Shown in pieces: positions 16,428 through 24,434 of a stretch of DNA of 32,401 nt. Below the pieces are notes generated by a model. It was given only the letters and a program-made list of their open reading frames with translations, had not been told where the DNA came from and did no database searches. The DNA lies in the NCBI RefSeq assembly GCF_049651565.1, contig NZ_JBASCI010000113.1, forward strand, positions 1-32,401, in the 5' to 3' direction. Numbering within the stretch: position 1 is the first letter of the stretch; each line of letters starts with the position of its first letter. The translations under genes and the position numbers were made by a program. The DNA is from Brooklawnia sp049651565. GTDB taxonomy: Bacteria > Actinomycetota > Actinomycetes > Propionibacteriales > Propionibacteriaceae.

Positions 16428-17723
16428 TCAGCTGCCGTACAGTTCCCCGATCAGCGCCCGGGCGATCTCGTTGGCGACCTGTTCGCCGGCGGGCCCGGCC
16501 TGCAGGTTGCAGAGCACGATCAGGGTGATGTCGCGTTCGGGGTCGTTCGCCATGAATGACTGGAAGCCAGGCAGCGAACCGTCGTGTCCGAGCATCGGCC
16601 CGAACTGGGCCAGCGCGATGCCGTAGCCAGCGCTGCTGGGGTCGTTGGGGTCGGACCGTTCGATGCTGTCCAGTCGCTGTTGCTGCAGCTGCGGACTCAG
16701 GTACGTCCCGCCGATCAGCGCCTCGACGTAGGTGGCAAGCTCTTCCGCGGTCGAGATGGCTGCTCCGGCCGCCCAGCCCCATGACGGGTTGAGGTTGGTG
16801 ACGTCGTTGGGCAACAGGGTGCCAGCCCGGGCCGCGGCCTGCTGGTCGGGGGAAAGGGCGGCGTCCGCCATGGTTGAGACGTTGGTGCCGTAGAGGTACC
16901 CGCGCGGGTGCGGGCTGGGGATGCTGGCGTCCTCGATGGCGGGGAAGCTGGTCTGAGTCAGGTCGAGCGGTTCGTAGAGCCGCTCATTGAAGACCTGCTC
17001 AAGTCGTTCGCCAGTGAGTTGCTCGATGATCAGCCCGGCCAGCACGGTGTTGGTGTTGGAGTAGTGCCAGCCCTCGCCCGGCGGGAAGTAGGGCGGCTCG
17101 GCGAGCCCGAGCGCCGCCAGTTCCTCCGGCCGCCAGACCCGCTCAGGGTCATCATCGAGGATCTGGTTGAACGATTCGAGTTCGCTGTAGCTGAACAGGC
17201 CGCTGCGCATGGTGAGCAGTTGCTCGATGGTGATGTTGTCACCGTTCGGGACTTCTGGCCGGTAGTCGGACACCGGGTCGTCCAGGGCGATCAGGCCTTC
17301 GTCGACCAGTTGCAGCAGCACCGTGCCGGTCATGGTCTTGGTGTTGGAGCCGATCCGGAAGTGGTCGTCCACGGTGACTGGGTCCTCCTCGTCCACCTGC
17401 CGGGTGCCGAACGCCTCGAGGAAGTTCGAGCTGGGCGTGCGGACCAGGACCACCGCTCCCGGAACCAGCATCTCGGCCATCTTCTCCTCGACGATCGAGC
17501 GCAGCGCAGCCTCGTTGCCGGGGGTGGTCCGGGTGGTCGGCGTGGAGCTCGCGGCCGGATTCGGCGTTGGCGTGGGTGTCGGGGAGGACTCCGTGGCTTG
17601 GCCACCACAGGCCACCAGCAGGCCGGCTGCGACGCAGGCGGCGGCCAGCCCCCTGAGCCGTCGGACGCCGCTGCGCGCCCGGTACGGCGTGAAAGGACTG
17701 GTCAAACGCGTGTGGTGTGTCAC
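16428..17723 (-). CDS. Beta-lactamase/esterase-fold serine hydrolase lipoprotein
   Basis: A 431-residue class C beta-lactamase-family (penicillin-binding-protein-like) serine hydrolase. The N-terminus has a signal sequence ending in lipobox LLVAC with Cys39, then a Ser/Thr/Pro-rich linker to about residue 68. Catalytic motifs are SNTK (Ser126-Lys129), YSN (221-223) and HDG near residue 385, all intact. The start is a GTG at 17721-17723 with AAGGGGG upstream. It should be anchored on the outside of the membrane. Members of this family include D-aminopeptidases, esterases and PBP-like enzymes, and sequence does not decide between them. It lies 69 bases after the GNAT gene on the same strand and converges with the alcohol dehydrogenase gene. 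Confidence 0.88.
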   Translation of the reverse strand: MTHHTRLTSPFTPYRARSGVRRLRGLAAACVAAGLLVACGGQATESSPTPTPTPNPAASSTPTTRTTPGNEAALRSIVEEKMAEMLVPGAVVLVRTPSSNFLEAFGTRQVDEEDPVTVDDHFRIGSNTKTMTGTVLLQLVDEGLIALDDPVSDYRPEVPNGDNITIEQLLTMRSGLFSYSELESFNQILDDDPERVWRPEELAALGLAEPPYFPPGEGWHYSNTNTVLAGLIIEQLTGERLEQVFNERLYEPLDLTQTSFPAIEDASIPSPHPRGYLYGTNVSTMADAALSPDQQAAARAGTLLPNDVTNLNPSWGWAAGAAISTAEELATYVEALIGGTYLSPQLQQQRLDSIERSDPNDPSSAGYGIALAQFGPMLGHDGSLPGFQSFMANDPERDITLIVLCNLQAGPAGEQVANEIARALIGELYGS

Positions 17724-17792
17724 GATGCCCCCTTCGCGGTGTATCGCAACAGTGTGCTGGGTAGCGATCGGGAAGTCGAGGTCCTGGTGGCG

Positions 17793-18284
17793 TCAATACT
17801 GGATCGCAGACCACAGCATGATGCCGTCGGCTTCACGTCCCTCCACGTGGACGAACCCGGCACGCTGGTAGAGCCGCCTGGCGCGGTTGCCGGCCTCGAC
17901 CGACAGGCTCAGCCCGTCGAGCTGCCGCGCGGTTGCCTCGGCCTGGGCCATTGCCAGCAGTGCGGCCCCCAGTCCCCTGCCGCGTTCGGTGCGGTGCACC
18001 CACAAGCACAGCTCTGGGACCTGATCGGACACGAATCCGTAGCCGGCGTCGTGCTGGGGCAGGAACAGCACCCAGACCAGCCCAATGTCACGCTGGCCAG
18101 CCATCGCGACGAATCCGAAGTCACCGCGGGTTGGGACGAAGCGGGTGTAACGGGCGAAGTCGGGGCGGGTCCTGACGTCGGCCATGGTGAACCGGACTGC
18201 CGACCAGTTCAGGTTCGCCAGGGTCGCGGTGCCGAGGAGAGTGGAGTCGCGGGCAGTCAGGGCCCGGAATGACGGCGAGCTCAT
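17793..18284 (-). CDS. GNAT family N-acetyltransferase
   Basis: A 163-residue protein. The acetyl-CoA-binding motif A is visible as ERGRGLGAALLAMAQAEA, preceded by a beta strand (LCLWVHRT), and the C-terminal segment LSVEAGNRARRLYQRAGFVHV is the usual motif B (the N..A..LY..GF pattern). Substrate is unknown. ATG 18282-18284 overlaps the stop of the RDD gene by four bases, so the pair is translationally coupled. The frame extends upstream as a shadow of the RDD gene. The serine-hydrolase gene follows after a short gap. Confidence 0.88.
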   Translation of the reverse strand: MSSPSFRALTARDSTLLGTATLANLNWSAVRFTMADVRTRPDFARYTRFVPTRGDFGFVAMAGQRDIGLVWVLFLPQHDAGYGFVSDQVPELCLWVHRTERGRGLGAALLAMAQAEATARQLDGLSLSVEAGNRARRLYQRAGFVHVEGREADGIMLWSAIQY

Positions 18285-18793
18285 CGGCGGTCGTCCGGCT
18301 CGGATGGGAGCACCCGGGAACCAGCGATCATGTCGTGGACAGTGACGCCGGAGTCGCGAAGCACACCCCACAGACCCACACCGACCAGGCCATAGGTCGC
18401 GATCGAGGCGGCGACCAGGCCTGGTTCGGGACGCTTGAAGCCGCCGTGGCTGGCGCCGATCGCGATGACGTGGCCTAGCTGCCAGGGGATCGCGATCTTC
18501 ACCACGTTTCGGGCCAGCGCGCTCAGGATGGGGAGCGGGCCGCCTTCGGTTCGTTCGACCGTCAGGCCGAGTCGATGCTTGCCCCACGTGGCGCCCCGGG
18601 CTTCGGCAGCCGTCGCGACGGTGGTGGCGAGCGCTACCGGGATTGCGCTCGCCCACACCACGAAGCGGCGGGACTTCCCCAGACCGGCCCGCGTGGCAAT
18701 CAACCCGGCAGGGACGGTGGCGGCGGCGATCCCGAGGTAGCTGACGCAGTCCAGCGCATGGGCGGCGACCCGGCGTCGTGCGAGCGGGTTCAT
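18281..18793 (-). CDS. RDD family membrane protein
   Basis: A 170-residue protein counted from ATG 18791-18793, which begins MNPLARRRVAAHALD and so carries the Arg...Asp pattern in its first helix. WGKHRLGLTV is the second family landmark, and VTVHDMIAGSRV near the end is the third Asp-containing motif. There are three to five hydrophobic segments. An in-frame TTG 11 codons upstream is a possible but less likely start; neither has a strong ribosome binding site. Function is unknown; RDD proteins have been linked to transport. It is coupled to the GNAT gene. Confidence 0.78.
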   Translation of the reverse strand: MNPLARRRVAAHALDCVSYLGIAAATVPAGLIATRAGLGKSRRFVVWASAIPVALATTVATAAEARGATWGKHRLGLTVERTEGGPLPILSALARNVVKIAIPWQLGHVIAIGASHGGFKRPEPGLVAASIATYGLVGVGLWGVLRDSGVTVHDMIAGSRVLPSEPDDRR

Positions 18794-19105
18794 GCCCCGA
18801 GTCTTGCACGGAAGTGGAGGCTTCAATCAGGATGCGTGGCAGCACTGCCTCGAACGGGTTTCGACAGCAAGCCCACTGATCTGCTGAACGGCCTTAGTGG
18901 GTCGTCCTTTCGGTATGGGGCGGCTTGTTATGTCGCAGGACATCGTGGTTCGGGGGCCTTGAACCGTTGTAGGGAAGTTCGAACGTGCAGTTATCCGAAT
19001 CCCTGCCGACCTACTTGCGTCGCATGGCCGGTCGCAGCCCGAAAATGTCAGTCGTGGCTGCGACCATGCTGACAAGCAGCTGCATCAAGGCCCAAGGAGG
19101 TAGCC
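18794..19105. other. Divergent intergenic region upstream of the helicase-sigma gene
   Basis: 312 bases of visibly lower GC than the flanking genes. It contains GGGTTT/AAGCCC (18856-18861 with 18869-18874) and CCCACT/AGTGGG (18872-18877 with 18896-18901), two inverted repeats that share bases and cannot form together, and a GGTTC/GAACC repeat (18947-18965). The end carries the strong ribosome binding site of the helicase gene. No credible gene is seen on either strand; the apparent frames have no family resemblance. Confidence 0.4.
19095..19101 (+). promoter_or_regulatory. Strong ribosome binding site of the helicase-sigma gene
   Basis: AAGGAGG lies four to five bases before ATG 19106. This fixes the start at 19106 and shows that the helicase N-terminus is, or recently was, translated. 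Confidence 0.75.
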
Positions 19106-21910
19106 ATGGCGGCGTCGTCCGGGTCCGAGGCTTTGGCCGAGGCCGACTGGAACCAACTGGAAGCTCTCGAGGAAGAGATCGCGCAAGCCGAACTGCGCCT
19201 TGCCGCACTGCGCCGCCGGCGCGACGAGCACCTGCAGGCCCGGCGTCCGAACCCGACGATCTCGTTGTACGACTGGCAGCTGGAGGCGCTCGCCGCCTGG
19301 GAGGACGCCGGCCGCCGGGGCGTGGTTCAGGCGGTCACGGGCACCGGCAAGACCCGCGTCGGGCTGGCTGCGATCGACAACGCGCGACGGGCCGGTCGCC
19401 AAACGGTGGTGATCGTCCCCACACTGGCGTTGGTCAGGCAGTGAATCGCCGCGATCGCCGAGCTGCTTCCCCAGGCGCGGGTCCGTGCCCAGCGTCGTCC
19501 CGACCAGCCGTGGGACGTGATGGTGACGACCGTCCAGTCCGCCATGCGGCGCCCCGCGCTGACTCGCAGCGGCGGACTGATCGTGGCCGACGAGTGCCAC
19601 CGCTATGGGGCCGAGACCTACTCCTTGGCGCTGAACTCCAACTACGATTGGTGACTCGGGTTGACCGCGACGCTGGAACGGGGCGACGGCGGCGACGAGA
19701 TCCTGTGTGACTACTTCGGTGGGGTCTGCTTCGACCTCGACTACCAACGCGCCACCGCGGACGAGCTGATCGCGCCGTTCAAGTTCGCGCTGGCCTCGGT
19801 GCCGCTGAGCGCCGAAGAGCGCCAGGAGTACGACGAGCTTGATACTGCCCTGAAGACGACCCGCCTGAGCCTTATTGAGCGGTGGGGTGTGCCCGAGTCA
19901 CCGATCGCGGAGTTCCTGAAGGGGGTCAGTGCGCTCGCCGAGGACAGGACGCTGGGTGGCGGTGGCGGCCTCGGCCGCTTCTACCTGGCCAGGTTCGCCC
20001 GGCGCAAGTCGCTGTTGGCCGAGACCAGGATGAAGTTCCTGGCGCTCGCGGGGTTGTCGCCGGCGGTGGGCAGCTCGGGCGGCACGATCGTGTTCACCCA
20101 GACGCAGGACGCGGCCGGTTCTGCTGCCGACGTGCTGATCTCCACCGGATGCACGGCGGCGGCGGTGCACTCGGAGCTGGGAGCGGACGAGCGCGAGCAG
20201 CGGCTGGAGAACCTCCAGCAGGGCAAGCTCGCCGCGCTGGCAGCGCCACGCATCCTCGACGAGGGCATCGATGTGTCGGACGCCGACCTGGGCATCGTGA
20301 TGGCGTCCAACCGCAGCCGGCGTCAGATGATCCAGCGTCTGGGCAGGGTGCTTCGCAAGCGGGGCCGCAAGGTGGCCGGGTTCGTGGTGCTCTACGCCGA
20401 GAACACCGTGGAGGACCCGCATGCATCCGGGCACCTGCCCGACTTCTACGACGACTGCCTGCCGTGGGCCCAGAAGCACGCCCAGTTCAGTCTCGGTGAG
20501 GGACAACTTCCGGAACTGCTCGAGTTCCTCGGGGTGGCGGCGGATCAAGGCACCTCCGGGGTGATGCGGGCGATCACGGACGCCGCCACGCCAAGCCGCG
20601 ACGCCGTGGAGCCGGGGTTGCAGCTTGCGGCAGGCGGGGAGGAACCGGAGCCGGATCCGACTCCGGAGGTGTCGGCCGGGCAGGACGACAGGTATGCGCG
20701 GTTCACCGAGCCCCCACTTGGGATGTTCGGGAAGATCAGTGATGACCCGGTGGCTGACTACTTGCATGCGGCCGGACGCTATCCGCTGCTGAGCGCCGCT
20801 GAGGAGGTCCATCTCGCCAAGGCGATCGAGGCTGGCTTGTATGCGGCCCACCTGCTCGAGACCGGCGACCCACCCGAATGGGAACTGCTGCAGCGGGTGA
20901 GCGAGACCGGCGACTTCGCTCGGCAGTGGATGATCGTGTCCAACCTGCGGTTGGTTGTCCACTGGGCAAAGCGACACACGAATCATGGGCTGGAGTTCCT
21001 CGACTTGATCCAGGCCGGCACCTTGGGCCTGATCCGTGCGGTGGACAAGTTCGACTTCCTGCGCGGCCACAAGTTCTCGACCTATGCCACCTGGTGGATC
21101 CAGCAATCCCTGACCCGCACGCTGGCGGACGAGAGCAGCTTGATCCGGATGCCGGTGCACTTCGTTGACAAGCTCAAACAGGTTGAGCGCATCCGCGCGA
21201 CGAGCGGCCAGACCTGGTCTGAGTTCCTGCGTGAACATCCGGACGGCGTCCCGAACGTCGCGTCGAGCGAGGAACTGGTGCGGATGGCGAGGTTGAGCCG
21301 CCCGATCGTCAGCACCGACTGGCTGGCAGAACAGGTGGAGGATTCCTGGCAGGGCGTGCAGGTCGGCCGCACCGACATTCCGGTGGACGAGCAGGTGACC
21401 GACACACTCCACCAGACAATGACAGTTCAGCGAATCTTCAGCTTCCTGGACGAGAGACGGCCGGGCTTCTCATTCGTCCTCAGGTGTCGCTTCGGATTCC
21501 AGACCGGCGAGCCCGAGACCCTGGACGCCATCGGCAAGCGCCTTGGCCGGACTCGCGAGCGCGTCCGGCAGATTGAGGCGAAAGCGCTCGCCCTGATCAG
21601 AGGGCAACTCGGCGTCCTCGGGACGCCAGGCGACCAAGCGCAACCTGAGGAGCCTGCAAATCAGGCACCGCCTCGGAAGCCGCGGCCCAGTAGCAAGCCG
21701 GTTCGCAACGGCTTCGCCAGGCGACAGACTGAACCGCCCTCGTTCCAGCCGGCCCGGCGTGCGATGCCGGTGGACGCTGCCGAATCGCAGGAGTCCGTCC
21801 GCGGCTATCAGCCTCGCCGGTTGACGCTCTGGTATGCCGGGAGGAATGGCAGAACGCCCCTTGGACGAACGCCCACCCGCACCTCGCCCGAGGGTGACAG
21901 CGTCACCTGA
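19106..21910 (+). pseudogene. SF2 helicase fused to sigma-70 factor, interrupted by two in-frame TGA codons
   Basis: Read through, one frame encodes 934 codons. It starts with a short coiled coil (13-45). The RecA-like domain 1 has a Q-like segment SLYDWQLEAL, Walker A VTGTGKTR (77-84) and DECH box VADECHR (160-166). Domain 2 has TIVFTQTQ, ILDEGIDVSDADLGIVM and the arginine-finger motif MIQRLGRVLRK. A primary-type sigma factor follows: region 1.2 (DPVADYLHAAGRYPLL, about 547-562), region 2 (SNLRLVV to FSTYATWWIQQ, about 612-667), a diverged region 3, and region 4 (LDAIGKRLGRTRERVRQIEA, about 806-825). TGA at 19442-19444 (codon 113) replaces a probable Trp in LVRQ-IAAI, and TGA at 19652-19654 (codon 183) replaces a probable Arg in YDW-LGLTAT. 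Both need only one transition. Nothing else in the frame is broken. Confidence 0.85.
19661..21910 (+). CDS. Long open part of the fusion: helicase domain 2 plus sigma-70 regions 1.2-4
   Basis: This is the uninterrupted 749-codon section after the second TGA, opening with TTG at 19661. It keeps the helicase C-terminal domain (about residues 1-290), an acidic linker (about 290-350), the sigma region (about 361-650) and a basic, Pro/Arg-rich tail of 100 residues. If translated alone it would lack Walker A and the DECH box but retain core-RNA-polymerase-binding region 2 (LEFLDLIQAGTLGLIRAVDKFDF) and the -10 and -35 recognition regions. No ribosome binding site supports TTG 19661. An internal ATG at 20723, just before region 1.2, would give a sigma-only protein but also lacks a good ribosome binding site. 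The 3' end overlaps the convergent BRCT gene by 8 bases. Confidence 0.6.
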   Translation: MTATLERGDGGDEILCDYFGGVCFDLDYQRATADELIAPFKFALASVPLSAEERQEYDELDTALKTTRLSLIERWGVPESPIAEFLKGVSALAEDRTLGGGGGLGRFYLARFARRKSLLAETRMKFLALAGLSPAVGSSGGTIVFTQTQDAAGSAADVLISTGCTAAAVHSELGADEREQRLENLQQGKLAALAAPRILDEGIDVSDADLGIVMASNRSRRQMIQRLGRVLRKRGRKVAGFVVLYAENTVEDPHASGHLPDFYDDCLPWAQKHAQFSLGEGQLPELLEFLGVAADQGTSGVMRAITDAATPSRDAVEPGLQLAAGGEEPEPDPTPEVSAGQDDRYARFTEPPLGMFGKISDDPVADYLHAAGRYPLLSAAEEVHLAKAIEAGLYAAHLLETGDPPEWELLQRVSETGDFARQWMIVSNLRLVVHWAKRHTNHGLEFLDLIQAGTLGLIRAVDKFDFLRGHKFSTYATWWIQQSLTRTLADESSLIRMPVHFVDKLKQVERIRATSGQTWSEFLREHPDGVPNVASSEELVRMARLSRPIVSTDWLAEQVEDSWQGVQVGRTDIPVDEQVTDTLHQTMTVQRIFSFLDERRPGFSFVLRCRFGFQTGEPETLDAIGKRLGRTRERVRQIEAKALALIRGQLGVLGTPGDQAQPEEPANQAPPRKPRPSSKPVRNGFARRQTEPPSFQPARRAMPVDAAESQESVRGYQPRRLTLWYAGRNGRTPLGRTPTRTSPEGDSVT

Positions 21911-22466
21911 CCAGCCCGACCAGCTTCGCGAAGGTACCCACCGGCATGATCGGGATGGCGTAGTCGCGGGCCTTTCTGGCATTGGTTGACTGGCTTTGGA
22001 AGTCGCTGGCCACCAGCAGCGCCACCTTCCTGGTCACCGGGTCATGCACTGTCAGGCCATGCCGCTCGGCCATGCCCACCAACAGGTTCCGTGAGTATCC
22101 CGGGTGGTCCCCGGTGAAGGCGATCAGCGAGCCGGCCGTCGGGAGCTCAGTCGCCGGGAACCTCCGGCTCCGCGCGTTGTCAGTGGCCGCATCGAGGTCG
22201 GCCGGGGTCAGACGCAGCAGTCCGGTCACCCTGACCAGGTCCGCGTGCTCGTCCCGGCCAATCTCGCCGTCGGCGTAGGCCACCTGGCACAGTCCGCGCA
22301 CGTACTCCCGATGCAGCTTGAGCAGCTGCCGGTTCGTCAGACCGAGTTCGTTTGAGACCAGACCCAGTTCTCGAATCTCCGCGCTCGACAGGTCCCGGTC
22401 GGCCAGGGCCCGGTCGAGCAGCGCCAGGTACGGATCTGCCTGCGGCACCGAATCGATCCGGGGCAT
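21903..22466 (-). CDS. Truncated TerB-like/BRCT C-terminus of an exonuclease-type protein
   Basis: From ATG 22464-22466 the product has 187 residues. Residues 10-90 resemble the helical TerB-like region (YLALLDRALADRDLSSAE, then GLCQVAYADGEIGRDEHADL). Residues 112-187 are a BRCT domain (SLIAFTGDHPGYSRN to IPIMPVGTFAKLVGL). In actinobacteria this pair normally follows a DEDDh 3'-5' exonuclease domain in one longer protein. Here the frame continues upstream only about 40 recognisable residues (DIAHHRGASAAAARNPDAWL) and then runs into the XRE regulator on the other strand, so the nuclease domain has been lost. The gene may be a remnant or may still make a DNA-end-binding fragment. No convincing ribosome binding site was found. 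Confidence 0.65.
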   Translation of the reverse strand: MPRIDSVPQADPYLALLDRALADRDLSSAEIRELGLVSNELGLTNRQLLKLHREYVRGLCQVAYADGEIGRDEHADLVRVTGLLRLTPADLDAATDNARSRRFPATELPTAGSLIAFTGDHPGYSRNLLVGMAERHGLTVHDPVTRKVALLVASDFQSQSTNARKARDYAIPIMPVGTFAKLVGLVR

Positions 22467-22602
22467 CCTCTTTGACAGCTGGGCGAGCCAGGCGTCCGGG
22501 TTCCTGGCCGCCGCAGCCGACGCCCCGCGATGGTGGGCGATGTCGCGGGTGGTCCTGGCAGGGACACCCGTTCCGCGCAGCTGGCGGGGCAGACTAGACG
22601 GT

Positions 22603-23471
22603 GTGATACACAACGAGCTGGGCGACTTCTCCGCAGCCGCCGGGAAGCCGTCCGACCCTCCGACGTCGGCCTTCCCACCGGTTCCCGACGCCAAACACCG
22701 GGCCTGCGCCGCGCCGAGCTGGCCACACTGGCCGGGATCAGCGTGGAGTACCTCATCCGCCTCGAACAAGGCCGCGACACCAGACCCTCCATCCAAGTCC
22801 TCGCCTCGCTGGCCCAGGCACTGCGGCTCACCACCGCGGACCGCGAACACCTGCAACAACTGGCCACCATCAGCCAAGGCACCGAGCTGTGTGCCCACGC
22901 CCGCCAAAGCGCCGCACGCACCGTCCGTCCCACCGTGCACGCCGTCCTCGACCGGCTCGGCCCCACCCCCGCCGTCGTGGTCAACCACCTCACCGACCTG
23001 CTCGCCTGGAACGACGGCTACGACCGGCTCACCCGACCCCTCGGCCTGCTCGACCATCCGCAGACCAACCTGCTCCACTTCTTGCTCACCGACCCCCGAG
23101 CCCGGGACGCCTACCCCGACTGGTCGACAGTCGTCGACGAACAGGTCGCCTTCCTGCACGGTCACCGCCGCGGTGACCCGGGCGTAGACGCGCTCGCCGA
23201 GACCCTCACCGCTGTCGGTGGGGAGGAGTTCACCAGCCGTTGGCGGCAGCGGCCACTCATCACAGGCCGGACCGGCGTCCACGCCCTCAGCCACCCCGAC
23301 GTCGGCCCGCTCCGCCTGAACTTCGAAGCGCTCGATCTCGGCGACCGCGACTACCAGCGCCTGATCATCTACCTCCCCGCCGATGCCGCCTCCAGCACCG
23401 CCCTCGATCACCTCGCCGGCCGCCGCCCCGGCGGACTGCGACCCGTCACATCGGCCACCACCAACCGCTGA
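22603..23471 (+). pseudogene. XRE/MmyB-type transcriptional regulator with a frameshift near the start
   Basis: The family normally begins like MxxELGxFLRSRREAVRP. Here GTG 22603 opens MIHNELGDF, and the continuation LRSRREAVRPSDVGLPTGSR lies in the next frame, consistent with loss of one base around 22626-22632 (GACTTCTCC where GACTTCCTCC is expected). After the shift the frame is open to 23471. It has an HTH domain (ELATLAGISVEYLIRLEQGR) and a C-terminal MmyB-like ligand-binding domain (VVVNHLTDLLAWNDGYDRL, then FEALDLGDRDYQRLIIYLP). An ATG at 22530 in the downstream frame would avoid the shift but gives an unrelated N-terminus and has no ribosome binding site. It probably regulated the adjacent small monooxygenase-like gene 23 bases downstream. 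Confidence 0.75.
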
Positions 23472-23494
23472 CCAACACCGAAGGACAAGACCTC

Positions 23495-23794
23495 ATGCAC
23501 GCACTTATGCGCTACACCGTGAAACCCGACCACCTGCAGACCCACCTCGAACTGCTTCGCGACGTCTACAACGACCTGGCCGAGACCCAACCCGACGGCA
23601 TCGCCTGGAGCACCTACCAGATCGCCGAGACCCGCAGCTTCGTCGAACTCGTCGAAGGCCCCGACCTACCTCAGCCGCTGCCCCAACTTGAGTCCTTCCA
23701 GCGCTACCGCATCGGACTTGATGACCGCTGCGAAGGCGACCGCGACTTCCACGAACTCCACCAGATCGGCGCCTTCCCGGGAGCCCACAACTGA
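23495..23794 (+). CDS. Small antibiotic-biosynthesis-monooxygenase-fold protein
   Basis: A 99-residue protein starting at ATG 23495 with AAGGA at 23481-23485 as ribosome binding site. The pattern is MHALMRYTVKPDHLQTHLEL, then a Trp-containing strand (AWSTYQIAETRSFVELVEG), then FQRYRIGLDDRCEGDRDFHEL. This matches the dimeric alpha/beta-barrel fold of ABM-domain proteins. No catalytic residue can be assigned, since the family acts on quinones, haem or unknown ligands. It follows the XRE-type regulator by 23 bases and is probably its target. Gene pairs of this kind are common in actinobacteria. Confidence 0.78.
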   Translation: MHALMRYTVKPDHLQTHLELLRDVYNDLAETQPDGIAWSTYQIAETRSFVELVEGPDLPQPLPQLESFQRYRIGLDDRCEGDRDFHELHQIGAFPGAHN

Positions 23795-23961
23795 CCTACA
23801 GCTCAGCGACTCCACGCATTCGCCCGTGCCGGACGCGCACGCCTCCGTCCGACTCCCGAGTTCACCCGTTAACGATGCCCACGTTGGTCAACCTTCAGCC
23901 CGACCTGGCCTGCCCAAATCGGCCCAAGGTCGTCGTCATATCTGATGGGTTACGCAACAGA

Positions 23962-23989
23962 GCCCCGCCCGGTGAAACCGGTGCGGGGC
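23962..23989 (-). terminator. Terminator-like hairpin after tRNA-Lys
   Basis: GCCCCGC and GCGGGGC form seven pairs, extended inward by CCGGT/ACCGG around a GAA loop with one bulged base. It lies 9 bases beyond the tRNA 3' end on the minus strand and is followed by a short T-rich stretch (TCTGTT). The rest of the gap 23795-23961 shows nothing assignable. Confidence 0.65.
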
Positions 23990-23998
23990 CCTCATGGT

Positions 23999-24074
<76 letters not shown>

Positions 24075-24164
24075 GCGCAAGGGAAGACTTTAGCGCACGA
24101 GTTGAGGCAAACGAAAATCACTGTTGCACATAGGCTGTGACCACCGCCTCAGTGAGGAGCGTCC

Positions 24165-24401
24165 ATGACCGAACAGCAGGACGGACCCCAGCCGCCGCGT
24201 TCACAGCAGCCGGTCTACACCGGTGTGGGCATCGCGCTCGGCGCCGGGCTCGGCATCGCCTTGGGCCAACTCGTGTTCAACAACCTCCCGATCGGACTGG
24301 CGATCGGCATCGCCCTCGGTCTGGTCATCGGCGCCGCGTTGGACGCGCGGCATCGCCGCAACCCACCTCGACACGACGGCGAGGCCACCGCACCGCAATA
24401 G
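24165..24401 (+). CDS. Small glycine-rich two-helix membrane protein
   Basis: A 78-residue protein starting at ATG 24165, with GAGGAG at 24154-24159 as a good ribosome binding site. Residues 1-17 are polar and Gln/Pro-rich. Residues 18-57 form two hydrophobic helices with glycine-zipper spacing (GVGIALGAGLGIALGQL and LPIGLAIGIALGLVIGAAL), joined by a short VFNN turn. The C-terminus is basic (DARHRRNPPRH). No family with a known function is recognised. It converges with the TMEM175-like gene across 33 bases. Confidence 0.75.
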   Translation: MTEQQDGPQPPRSQQPVYTGVGIALGAGLGIALGQLVFNNLPIGLAIGIALGLVIGAALDARHRRNPPRHDGEATAPQ

Positions 24402-24434
24402 TCTCCCCGTCACCGGCATCCGGGCGACCCGCCC

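Noticed and set aside
19442..19654. Selenocysteine insertion or TGA-as-Trp code
   Set aside because: The two TGA positions correspond to different expected residues (Trp and Arg), Trp is written TGG throughout, and TGA ends most genes in the window.
22467..23411. Upstream extension of the BRCT frame to 502 residues
   Set aside because: Beyond roughly 22570 the sequence is a low-complexity Val/Gly/Glu shadow of the regulator on the other strand and does not resemble an exonuclease.
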